DNA of 64,000 bases from Phycisphaerales bacterium Planc_01 (GTDB taxonomy: Bacteria > Planctomycetota > Phycisphaerae > Sedimentisphaerales > Anaerobacaceae): positions 1 through 64,000 of the forward strand of contig LVBB01000143.1 of assembly GCA_001603075.1 (NCBI GenBank). The letters run 5' to 3'. How positions within the stretch are numbered: position 1 is the first letter of the stretch; each line of letters opens with the position of its first letter. Made by a program: the position numbers and the translations under genes. Shown piece by piece: positions 42,537 through 50,149 of this stretch. Under the pieces are notes generated by a model. That model saw only the letters and a list, made by a program, of their open reading frames with translations, did no database searches and was not told where the DNA came from.

Positions 42537-43031
42537 GGACGATCATGTTAGAAACTGTGGACGAATGGGGCCGTGGATTGCCCCGCGTTCCCGCAGCGTG
42601 GATTGCCCCCGCTGCACGGCAGGAATTGAGACGGGAGCTCTGAGACCCGCCTCAGACGGTGGTTCAAGTTGCAAAGACACGCTTGGACCGTCGCGTTCCG
42701 AGGGAAACCCACTCGGTTTCATCGGGCCAAATGCGGCGATCGGGCGTGGATTTCCAGTGAAACGAAATCGACTCGCAACCGTTAATCGCGTTTCAGCGAG
42801 GGAGTAAGAGATTTGAGGACAGCGTCAGCGAACAATCGGGCCTTGCGGTTTCTGCAACGCCTGAGGATTGCGGATCTGCGGGTGATTCCCGTCTGAACCG
42901 CTGATCGTCTGCCTCTGTCGATAAGGTTTCGCACTTCACTGTCGTTTCTTTGGAGCTTCCCCGCCATCGGCCTGTATTCCGTCCGCAGTGAGCGTTATCA
43001 ACTGACACTGTGGTGTGGAAAGGTACGGAAT
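42537..43031 (+). other. Gene-free 495-base stretch with repeated stem-loops (possible leader or small RNA)
   Basis: No convincing protein frame was found in either strand. The 13-base unit CGTGGATTGCCCC occurs twice (42572-42584 and 42597-42609). Each copy sits in its own predicted hairpin: GGGGC/GCCCC at 42567-42584 and GCAGCG/CGCTGC at 42593-42615. A third hairpin, GAAACC/GGTTTC, is at 42704-42720. The trinucleotide GGA is repeated often through 42530-42830. These traits suggest a structured RNA, either an independent sRNA or the 5' leader of rny. No known RNA family was recognised. Confidence 0.35.
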
Positions 43032-44615
43032 ATGGACGCCTTATTGATGCAGATATCCACTCTCGGGGCCGGCATCGCAACTCTCGTGGCCTTCATCCTC
43101 GGCATCTGCCTGGCCTTTATCGTCCAGCAGGCCGTCGCCCGAACCCGGGCCCGAACCATCGCGGAGGACCTCCAGAGGCAGATCGACGGGGCAAAACGCG
43201 AGGCCGAGAACATCATCAAGTCCGCCCAGATCGAGGCGGCGGCCGAAGCCATCAAGAAGAAAGAGCAGTTCACCGCCGAGGCCAACCAGATTCGGGCCGA
43301 GCTGCGGGAAAACGAGATGCGGCTTTCCAAGCGGGAGGACGCCCTGGATCGCCAGACGGACCTGCTCCAGAAGCAGGAACAGGCCCTCAAAAAGCAGGAA
43401 CAGGACGTCGAGCGGAGGCTCCGCAACACGGAACTGAAGGACAAGCAGCTTTCGGTCCTGATCGCCCAGCAGAAGAACCAGTTGCTCAAGATCACCGCGA
43501 TGGACGTCGAGGAGGCCCGCACCCTGCTGCTCAAACGTCTGGAGGACGAGTGCGAGCACGAGATGTCGTCGCTGATCCAGCGGAAGGTCGAGGAGGCGCA
43601 GGAGCTGGCCGACGTCAAGAGCCGCGAGGTGCTCAGCACGGCGATCCAGCGCTATGCGGCCGAGCAGACCTGCGAGGTAACGGTATCGACGGTGGACATC
43701 CCCAACGACGACATGAAGGGCCGGATCATCGGCCGGGAAGGCCGCAATATCCGGGCCTTCGAGAAGGCCACCGGCGTGGACGTGATCGTCGATGACACCC
43801 CTGGTATGGTCGTCGTCAGTGGGTTCAATCCCGTTCGTCGCGAGGTCGCCCGTCTGTCGATGGAGCGGCTGATCCAGGACGGCCGGATTCACCCATCCCG
43901 CATCGAAGAACTGGTCGCACAGACCCGCAACGATGTCAACGCCAAGGTGCTTCAACTCGGCAAGGACGCCGCGGTCGAAACCAATGTCAGGGGCCTGCCC
44001 AACAAGATCATCAGTCTGCTCGGCGCCCTGGCGTATCGCACCAGTTACGGTCAGAACGTCCTTCGCCACAGTGTGGAGGTCGCCTTCCTCAGCCAGGTCA
44101 TGGCCGACGAACTGGGCCTGGACGGCTCGATCGCCCGCCGAGCCGGCTTGCTCCACGACATCGGCAAGGCCATCGACCACGACGTCGAGGGCAGCCACCC
44201 TGTGATCGGGACCAACTACCTCAAGCGGTTCAATGAGTCGCCGATCATCCTCAACGCGGTGGCCGGCCACCACGGCGATGTGCCGCCGGACAACCCCTAC
44301 ACGCCCCTCGTCGCCGCGGCCGATGCGATCAGCGCCTCGCGGCCGGGCGCCCGAAGGGAAACCCTCGAACGCTACATCAAGAGGCTCGAGAAGCTCGAGG
44401 AGATCGCCACGGGCTTCAAGGGTGTGGAAACCGCCTATGCCATTCAGGCCGGACGCGAGATCCGCGTCATCGCCAACGCCGATCAGGTCGACGACGAGGC
44501 GGCAATGAAGGTCGCCCGCGATATCGCCAAGAAGGTCGAGGATGAGATGACCTATCCGGGCGAGATCCAGATCACGCTGTTGCGGGAAGTCCGCTGCATC
44601 GAATACGCCAGGTAA
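43032..44615 (+). CDS. rny: Ribonuclease Y
   Basis: The 527-residue protein has an N-terminal membrane anchor (LGAGIATLVAFILGICLAFIV), then a long charged coiled coil (about 40-200, with repeated EQALKKQEQDVERRLRN-type text). A KH domain follows (IIGREGRNIRAFEKATGVDV), then an HD domain with LRHSVEVAFLSQVMADELGL and GLLHDIGKAIDHDVEG carrying the HD metal ligands. This is the full RNase Y architecture at normal length, the endonuclease that starts mRNA decay at the inner membrane. GAAAGG lies eight bases before the ATG. ymdB follows 44 bases downstream, a pairing conserved in many bacteria. Confidence 0.96.
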   Translation: MDALLMQISTLGAGIATLVAFILGICLAFIVQQAVARTRARTIAEDLQRQIDGAKREAENIIKSAQIEAAAEAIKKKEQFTAEANQIRAELRENEMRLSKREDALDRQTDLLQKQEQALKKQEQDVERRLRNTELKDKQLSVLIAQQKNQLLKITAMDVEEARTLLLKRLEDECEHEMSSLIQRKVEEAQELADVKSREVLSTAIQRYAAEQTCEVTVSTVDIPNDDMKGRIIGREGRNIRAFEKATGVDVIVDDTPGMVVVSGFNPVRREVARLSMERLIQDGRIHPSRIEELVAQTRNDVNAKVLQLGKDAAVETNVRGLPNKIISLLGALAYRTSYGQNVLRHSVEVAFLSQVMADELGLDGSIARRAGLLHDIGKAIDHDVEGSHPVIGTNYLKRFNESPIILNAVAGHHGDVPPDNPYTPLVAAADAISASRPGARRETLERYIKRLEKLEEIATGFKGVETAYAIQAGREIRVIANADQVDDEAAMKVARDIAKKVEDEMTYPGEIQITLLREVRCIEYAR

Positions 44616-44659
44616 GCGACGAAACGGGTCGAGGCCCAGGTCGTCGCCGAAAGGAAACG

Positions 44660-45508
44660 ATGAGACTGAACGTACTGTGCATCGGGGATATTGTAGGCCG
44701 TCCGGGCCGGCGCGTCCTGGCCGACAAGCTTAAGACCTTCGTGCGAGAGCAGTCCATCGAATGTGTGATCGCCAACGCCGAGAACGCCGCCGGCGGGTCG
44801 GGCCTCACGCCCCAGATCTACGACAAGTTGCTGCGCTATGGCGTGAATCTGATCACTCTCGGCGACCATGCGTTCCGCAAACGCGACATCATCGAGACCC
44901 TCGAACGCACGAACAACATCTGCCGGCCGGCGAACTTCTCCGAACACGCCGCCGGCCGCGGCACCGCGATGTACAAAACGGGCAAGGGCCCCGTGGTGGG
45001 GGTTCTGACGCTGATCGGTCGGCTGTTCATGAAGCCGGCCGACTGCCCCTATGCCGCCGCCGACAAATGGATTCCGAGGCTTCAGAAGGAGGCGGACCTC
45101 ATCGTGGTGGACTTCCACGCCGAGGCCTCCAGCGAGAAGATCGCGATGGGCTATCACCTCGACGGCCGTGCGAGTTGCTGCTTCGGGACGCACACCCACG
45201 TCGTCACCGCCGATGAGCGGATCCTGCCCAAGGGGATGGCGTACATCAGCGACGTCGGCATGACCGGCGCGCACGACTCCGTGCTCGGCCGCAGGAGCGA
45301 CAGCGTCCTGAAGTCGTTCCGGACGCAGATGCCGGCGCCGTTCGAGATCGCCACGGGAGACGTCCGCATCAATGGGATTGTGGTCACGATCGACAGCAAC
45401 ACCCGACGAGCCGAACGGATCGAACGGATCCGCATCGACGCCGATCATGAGGAAGACATGCGGTACGACAGCGATGACGGTCGTCCGGAATACTACAGCA
45501 CCCCTTGA
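44660..45508 (+). CDS. ymdB: YmdB-family metallophosphoesterase (TIGR00282)
   Basis: The 282-residue cytoplasmic protein begins MRLNVLCIGDIVGRPGRRVL. It carries the dimetal site motifs of the YmdB family: GDIVGR, ANAENAAGGSGL, TLGDHAFRKRD, VDFHAEASSEK and GTHTHVVTADERIL. Members hydrolyse 2',3'-cyclic nucleotides and in Bacillus affect biofilm decisions. The last about 20 residues (RYDSDDGRPEYYSTP) are an acidic tail not typical of the family. It sits 44 bases downstream of rny; AAAGG precedes the ATG by nine bases. Co-transcription with rny links two RNA-turnover activities. Confidence 0.93.
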   Translation: MRLNVLCIGDIVGRPGRRVLADKLKTFVREQSIECVIANAENAAGGSGLTPQIYDKLLRYGVNLITLGDHAFRKRDIIETLERTNNICRPANFSEHAAGRGTAMYKTGKGPVVGVLTLIGRLFMKPADCPYAAADKWIPRLQKEADLIVVDFHAEASSEKIAMGYHLDGRASCCFGTHTHVVTADERILPKGMAYISDVGMTGAHDSVLGRRSDSVLKSFRTQMPAPFEIATGDVRINGIVVTIDSNTRRAERIERIRIDADHEEDMRYDSDDGRPEYYSTP

Positions 45509-45570
45509 CCCCCCAAATCCCAGGGCGGGCCACGCGGGGCATCAGAGCGGGGCTGCCGCTCACACGCCCC

Positions 45571-47145
45571 CTATTTCGGTGCTCCAAGCAGGGCCCGCAG
45601 CGTCGTTCCGGAGTATTCCTGGCTGCCTTTGAGCATGATGTAGTACGTCCCGGCCTTGGGGTTGTTGATCGCAACCGTCTCATTGTTGCCGGCCAGATGC
45701 GGGCGGTAATCCCACGTCTTGAGGGTCGGCTTGGCGCCTCGGCGAACGTATAGATCGACGTCCCCCTCGCCGCCCCAGGTGGCGATCTCCAGCCTGCTCT
45801 GCTTGGCGGGCACCTCGATCTTGTAGTACGTCTCACTGGCGATCCTGCCGGACAGCCCCCCCAAAGGCACGCCGCTGGTCAGAGCGAACACGTCGTCCGG
45901 CTCATCGGCCGGCGGATTCGCCGTGAAGGCCTCGGCCTCGGCGTACGCCGTCAGACGAACGAGCGAGTTGTTCACACCGTCAATGACGTGGTCGGGTGTC
46001 TTGACGCTCAGGGAGACGGTGATGGGCTCTGCGCATACGGTCCCATCGGCAACGACCCTCGGTTCGGGATGAGCCACATCCGAATCGATCAGGGTCCCGC
46101 ACCAACTGAGCAATTCGAGCTTGATCCAGTACTCGGCGCAAGCCGCATCGCCGACCTTCCCGGCGGACAGGTCCAGACTGACGGTGAAATCGGCGGTCAC
46201 GGTCGTCTGAAGGCTCGGAACGTAGTCAAGCATCCACTGCATCTGATGGCTGGCAGAGTCACTTGCGGCCTCCTCACCGGCAGGCCCTTCGGCAACCACA
46301 TCGGGCCAGAGCCCGGTAGCGATGCTGCCATCGGACGGATAGATGTATGGATACCAGCCGCCCATACGCAGATTCCCTTTTCCGGCGATCGCGACGGCCG
46401 CACGTGCCAATCCGCTCTCGGGCGTATGCGACACGACGGCCAGCAGGGCAACGTCCGCGTAGGCCCGGTATCCCCTGAGCATCACGTACCAGATCCCGGG
46501 GGCACAGTCGTTGATGATGACCGATTCGTTGTTGCCGACGAGAAACGGTCGATAGTCGTAGTCAGTCACCGTCGGCAGACCGCCCTGCCGGACGTAGAGA
46601 TCGCAGTCGCCGGTGCCGCCGGAGACGCCGATCTCCAATCGGGACGGGCCGTTGAGGATCGTGATCTGGTAGAACTGTTCGCTTCCCAGCGCCCCGGAGA
46701 GCCCAGCCGCGGCTGTGCCGCTGGTCAACGGAATCGCCACCGCGCTGGAGGAGTAGGTCATCTCCAGCGTCAGGCCGGCGTAATCGGTGAACCCTTTGAG
46801 CATGACATGCCAGGTCCCTGCCTTTGGACTGTCGATCGTGACGCTCTCTTCGTTGCCCATCTTGTACGGCCGATAGTCATAAGCCGTGACTGTCGGCTTT
46901 GCGTCTTTGCGTACGTAGAGGTCGCAGTCGCCCGAACCGCCCGAAATACGAATGACGAGGTCATCCTGACCCTCGGGAACAACGATGGCGAAGAACTGCT
47001 CGCTTCCCACCGCCCCGGAAATGCCACCGATCGGGACGCCGCTTGTCACACTGATGCCCTGTCCCGAAGCCGCCGAAGCCAACAGACAAACGGTAGCAGC
47101 AAGGACCAGAACACCTGCTCGGCGTGATCCGCTCGAACCCTTCAT
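45571..47145 (-). CDS. Secreted protein with three PPC domains and a cysteine-containing insert
   Basis: The 524-residue product has a signal peptide (to about residue 28). Three bacterial pre-peptidase C-terminal (PPC) domains lie at about 30-122, 128-225 and 418-522, each showing SGxPxGGxSG, GSEQFF-like, GDCDLYVRxGxxPTxxxYDYRP and GTWxVMLKG segments. Between the second and third lies a stretch of about 190 residues with several cysteines (AACAEYWIKLELLSWCG, VCAEPITVSLSV), probably a separate beta domain. PPC domains normally sit at the C-terminus of secreted proteases; no protease domain is present, so this is more likely a surface adhesion or calcium-binding protein. GGAG lies five bases before the ATG. 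Confidence 0.78.
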   Translation of the reverse strand: MKGSSGSRRAGVLVLAATVCLLASAASGQGISVTSGVPIGGISGAVGSEQFFAIVVPEGQDDLVIRISGGSGDCDLYVRKDAKPTVTAYDYRPYKMGNEESVTIDSPKAGTWHVMLKGFTDYAGLTLEMTYSSSAVAIPLTSGTAAAGLSGALGSEQFYQITILNGPSRLEIGVSGGTGDCDLYVRQGGLPTVTDYDYRPFLVGNNESVIINDCAPGIWYVMLRGYRAYADVALLAVVSHTPESGLARAAVAIAGKGNLRMGGWYPYIYPSDGSIATGLWPDVVAEGPAGEEAASDSASHQMQWMLDYVPSLQTTVTADFTVSLDLSAGKVGDAACAEYWIKLELLSWCGTLIDSDVAHPEPRVVADGTVCAEPITVSLSVKTPDHVIDGVNNSLVRLTAYAEAEAFTANPPADEPDDVFALTSGVPLGGLSGRIASETYYKIEVPAKQSRLEIATWGGEGDVDLYVRRGAKPTLKTWDYRPHLAGNNETVAINNPKAGTYYIMLKGSQEYSGTTLRALLGAPK

Positions 47146-47539
47146 CCCGACTCCTCTCTGAACCTCAGTATCCCACCCTCGCCCGTCCCTAAGTCCTGGG
47201 CAGAGAAGAAGTTCTCGCGGTCATCCGGTTCCCCGCGGCGTTTGTGGTTCCGTGCCGCCGACCTGCACGCCATCGCGCACAGCTCGGCTACACTGCACAC
47301 ACCCCAAGCCTGTAGTCTACCCTAAATCCCAGAAAAAGGCAAGTGCGAAATCACCCAAATCCGCAGCAGAAAGAAAGGACACCATCCTCCTGCCCGGGAA
47401 AAGTGGTTGCAGAAGCCCTCCGTCCTGTCAGGGCAATAGAACGTGCGGGTTGTTGCGCCCGTTCCCACCGAGACGCAACCCTACCAGGCACGCGGACGGG
47501 CCGGAGCAGGAACGCCGGCCTGGCCTGTTGACACCCGGC
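47146..47539. other. 394-base intergenic stretch with nothing recognised
   Basis: It separates the start of the PPC gene from the end of the DUF2283 gene. It is somewhat richer in A around 47330-47390. No protein frame, RNA gene, terminator or repeat could be supported. Confidence 0.5.
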
Positions 47540-47845
47540 CTATGAGCCGGGCGGACGACGCTTGGAGCGGGCCGAAGACGCCGCCCGTGACTTGCGCCTG
47601 GCCTTCCTCAGTTGCAGCGCGAATTTGGTCTCCTCGCCCGTCTCCTCGTTGATTACGGCGAACTGTCCGGTATCGTCGCGCTGCATTTGATCGTTGGCAT
47701 TGAGCAACTCAATGCCGTATACCGTTCCGTCCGGCGCCAGGTCGATCACCAGTTCCTCACTGAGTTTGATGGACTCGGCGTCCGCTTTCTTGTTCTTGAA
47801 ACGGATATAGCCGACGTTGTAGCGCGGATCGTACGTAAACTTCAT
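47540..47845 (-). CDS. DUF2283-family small protein, possible antitoxin
   Basis: The start at 47845 (MKFTYDPRYNVGYIRFK) is preferred to an upstream ATG at 47863 because DUF2283 proteins begin with exactly this strand. The 101-residue product continues with ELVIDLAPDGTVYGIELLNA, the core of the family, then a lysine/arginine-rich tail (LRKARRKSRAASSARSKRRP) of about 25 residues that could bind nucleic acid. DUF2283 genes often follow DUF4258 genes and the pair has been proposed as a type II toxin-antitoxin module; here the DUF4258 gene ends 22 bases upstream. The antitoxin role is inference from that arrangement. Confidence 0.75.
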   Translation of the reverse strand: MKFTYDPRYNVGYIRFKNKKADAESIKLSEELVIDLAPDGTVYGIELLNANDQMQRDDTGQFAVINEETGEETKFALQLRKARRKSRAASSARSKRRPPGS

Positions 47846-47867
47846 TCCGCCCGACCTTTCCAACCCA

Positions 47868-48119
47868 TCAGAAGTACCTCGTTACTACCGAAATGACCAG
47901 CCAGCCATCATACCGCCGGATCGCGTAGGCTTCGATCTGCTTGGTAGCATACCGTTTGCCCCGCCATCGTTTCTTGAACGGCACGTTCCGGCGAAAGCCG
48001 ATGCGACCGAATTTCGCATCGAACTGCTCCCCTGCTTCCACCGCCAGTTTTACCTCTTCCTCGGTGGCGCCTCGCTCGGCCAGGCGGTCGCGCGCATGGG
48101 GATGAAGACTAACCGTCAT
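47868..48119 (-). CDS. DUF4258-family small basic protein, possible toxin
   Basis: The 83-residue product reads MTVSLHPHARDRLAERGATE, then EVKLAVEAGEQFDAKFGRIG and FKKRWRGKRYATKQIEAYAI, and ends in an aromatic strand (DGWLVISVVTRYF). The HARxRLxERGxTxxEVxxAV opening and the V-T-R-Y-F ending are those of DUF4258, a family related in size and layout to RelE/ParE-like toxins. It is basic, as expected for an RNA-directed toxin. It precedes the DUF2283 gene by 22 bases in the same direction, giving a toxin-first two-gene cassette. Activity has not been shown. Confidence 0.75.
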   Translation of the reverse strand: MTVSLHPHARDRLAERGATEEEVKLAVEAGEQFDAKFGRIGFRRNVPFKKRWRGKRYATKQIEAYAIRRYDGWLVISVVTRYF

Positions 48120-48222
48120 CGCACGGCCTTCCTGTGAGACGCAACGAAGAGCCCCACCGGAGACTCGATGGTGCCGATAATGTCAGTATAACGGGATCGC
48201 AAGCCGATCTCCACTGTTTTCT

Positions 48223-48864
48223 TCACGGATTCGAAGCCAGAAACGGGTTGGAGGCCTTCTCACGCCCAATGGTCGTTCTCATGGCGTGGCCCGGGTAGAC
48301 GGCCGTCCGATCGGGCAGGGCAAAGAGCCTGGCACGAATGCTTTCGAGCAACTGCTCGGGGTCGCCGCCGGGGAAATCGCTCCGCCCCACCCCTCCGGCA
48401 AAGAGCGTATCCCCTGCAAAAACAACACCTTCCGACTCAGCATAGAGGCAGATGCCGCCGGGCGTGTGCCCCGGGGTGTGGAGCACCTTCAAAACGATGC
48501 CCGCCTCGTCGATGGTATCGCCGTCGGCCAGCAGCACGTCGGCCGGGGCGGTGGTGAAGGGTTGCATGGCCATCTCGGACAGATTGGCCTCTGAATCAGT
48601 CAGCATTCGACCGTCCAGCTTGTGGATGTAGACCCTTGCCTGTGGGAATGCGGATCGCAGCGCCGCCAGGCCCGCGATGTGATCGACGTGTCCATGCGTC
48701 AGGATCACGGCCGCAGGCGTCAGCCGGTGTCGGGACAGAAACGCCATCATTTCACGGCTGTCAAGCCCCGTGTCGATAACGACGCAGTCTGAGACCGATT
48801 CGTCCCTGCGAACCACGTAGCAGTTGGTCTCGAAGTCCCCGAGTATCAGGCGGTCGATCTTCAT
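48223..48864 (-). CDS. MBL-fold metallo-hydrolase, glyoxalase II-like
   Basis: The 213-residue cytoplasmic protein has the metallo-beta-lactamase signature THGHVDHIAGL (HxHxDH). Its later ligands are the His in HTPGHTPGGICLY, the Asp in FAGDTLFAGGVGRSD, and the His in VYPGHAMRTTIG. The layout matches the short YcbL-type glyoxalase II relatives that hydrolyse S-lactoylglutathione-like thioesters. It lies 24 bases downstream of the DUF4340 gene on the same strand, so it may be the last gene of the ABC operon without sharing its role. All metal ligands are intact. Confidence 0.88.
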   Translation of the reverse strand: MKIDRLILGDFETNCYVVRRDESVSDCVVIDTGLDSREMMAFLSRHRLTPAAVILTHGHVDHIAGLAALRSAFPQARVYIHKLDGRMLTDSEANLSEMAMQPFTTAPADVLLADGDTIDEAGIVLKVLHTPGHTPGGICLYAESEGVVFAGDTLFAGGVGRSDFPGGDPEQLLESIRARLFALPDRTAVYPGHAMRTTIGREKASNPFLASNP

Positions 48865-48888
48865 GGGTCTCCACTCAACAGACGGAGT

Positions 48889-50028
48889 CTATCCGACGTT
48901 GGGATCAGCCGCTTCGGCCTGCGGGGACAACGGCCCATCCTCTTCGGGCGTCACCGCGGATTCGGCCGAGGCCGGCGCCGGCTTGTCGTCCAGCAGGTCG
49001 GCCTGTGACTTCGTCAGGTAGTTGGCCTTCCACTCGGGAATCTCATAGACCCACCCCCGATGCCGCAGCGTGAATCGCTGGGCACGCTCCTGGGCCTGGA
49101 GCTTGGCCTCCTTCTTCTTGAGTTCCTCCGGCGACTCGACCTGCCCGGGCTTCATGGTGACGGGGGTCTTGTCGGTAAATTCCGCTTCACACGTCAGGTA
49201 GGCCTTCCCATCCTTCCGAGCGATCCTGAACCTGTATTCGGTGGAGTCATGGAGACGACAGACGTACAGATAGTCGAAACTCAGCTCGCCGAGCGCGGAC
49301 GGCGTATTCACGTCGTCGAACCGCAGGCTGCTCAGCGATCTGAATACGCTCTTGGCGTCGCTATCCTTCAACATCTTGCCCTCGGGCAGGTTCCCCATCA
49401 CGACGCCATCACCGTCCTGGGCGGCCCTGAGCGCATAGAAGCCGTGCGGCGTGGTGATCCTGACCGAGTTGACATCGGCGTGCTCGATCGCCACGATCTC
49501 CGGATTGACGTAGTCGATCGCCGTCGTGCGGATATAGGGGACGCTCTCCGCCAGATAGACGCTGTCGTGGGAGGTCAGTCGGACATAGGTGCGCTGTCCA
49601 TCCTCCAGGGCCTTGCCGAGAACGACGCCGGCCAGAACCGACCCGTCGGCTTTGAGGAACTTGACCACGTTCCGGGCCTTTTCCTCGGCGACGTCGAGGT
49701 CCTCATGGTTTCTCGGATTGCTCGTGTACGATTCGAGCGTCTTGATGTCGAGACACTTGGTGATCAGATCATTGATCCGCTTGGGGTCGGCCGGATAGCC
49801 GGCCTTGTCGGTCACGTGAAACTGCTGATCGCGCCGCTCGATCGTCACCGCGCTGTCGCCGCTGCCGATAACAATGCTGCCGATCTGAGCCGGGTCCAGA
49901 CCCTGAATGAGATACGACGGTCCCGAATGCTCGATGCTCGAACGACGGGACAGACGCGACTGAACGACCGCCCACAGCACCATGATCGCGGCCACAACGG
50001 CCAGTATGCCAAGCTTCTTGTTGCTCAT
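48889..50028 (-). CDS. DUF4340-family membrane-anchored protein of the Gld-type ABC operon
   Basis: The 379-residue product has an N-terminal anchor (KLGILAVVAAIMVLWAVVQS). The DUF4340 body of beta-rich repeats follows (IQGLDPAQIGSIVIGSGDSA, RINDLITKCLDIKTLESYTS, TYVRLTSHDSVYLAESVPYI), with a charged C-terminal tail. DUF4340 proteins regularly follow GldG-type genes in planctomycetes, delta-proteobacteria and others, and are thought to be extracytoplasmic partners of that ABC system. It is 121 bases downstream of the GldG-like gene, the gap being occupied by an AT-rich repeat. Molecular function is unknown. Confidence 0.82.
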   Translation of the reverse strand: MSNKKLGILAVVAAIMVLWAVVQSRLSRRSSIEHSGPSYLIQGLDPAQIGSIVIGSGDSAVTIERRDQQFHVTDKAGYPADPKRINDLITKCLDIKTLESYTSNPRNHEDLDVAEEKARNVVKFLKADGSVLAGVVLGKALEDGQRTYVRLTSHDSVYLAESVPYIRTTAIDYVNPEIVAIEHADVNSVRITTPHGFYALRAAQDGDGVVMGNLPEGKMLKDSDAKSVFRSLSSLRFDDVNTPSALGELSFDYLYVCRLHDSTEYRFRIARKDGKAYLTCEAEFTDKTPVTMKPGQVESPEELKKKEAKLQAQERAQRFTLRHRGWVYEIPEWKANYLTKSQADLLDDKPAPASAESAVTPEEDGPLSPQAEAADPNVG

Positions 50029-50046
50029 CCACAGACTCCTTGCCTC

Positions 50047-50142
50047 GATAATCGATTATTGATTACTGATCATTGATGATAGATGGCACGCCCCCATGAG
50101 AAGCCTCGCCACTTGTCAATAATCAATCATCATTCATCAATG
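50047..50142. repeat. AT-rich GATTATTGATT-type intergenic repeat
   Basis: The left arm (50047-50082) carries direct units ATAATCGATTATTGATTACTG and GATCATTGATGAT. The right arm (50114-50142) carries related units in reverse complement, TCAATAATCAATCATCATTC. The two arms could pair imperfectly around a GC-rich middle. Composition is strikingly different from the surrounding genes. A degenerate relative lies at about 52918-52955 in the same operon. Confidence 0.5.
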
Positions 50143-50149
50143 CCCCATC

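Noticed and set aside
42782-43080. Short minus-strand frames before rny
   Set aside because: They are Arg- and Ser-rich, lack ribosome sites, and overlap the predicted structured stretch and the start of rny.
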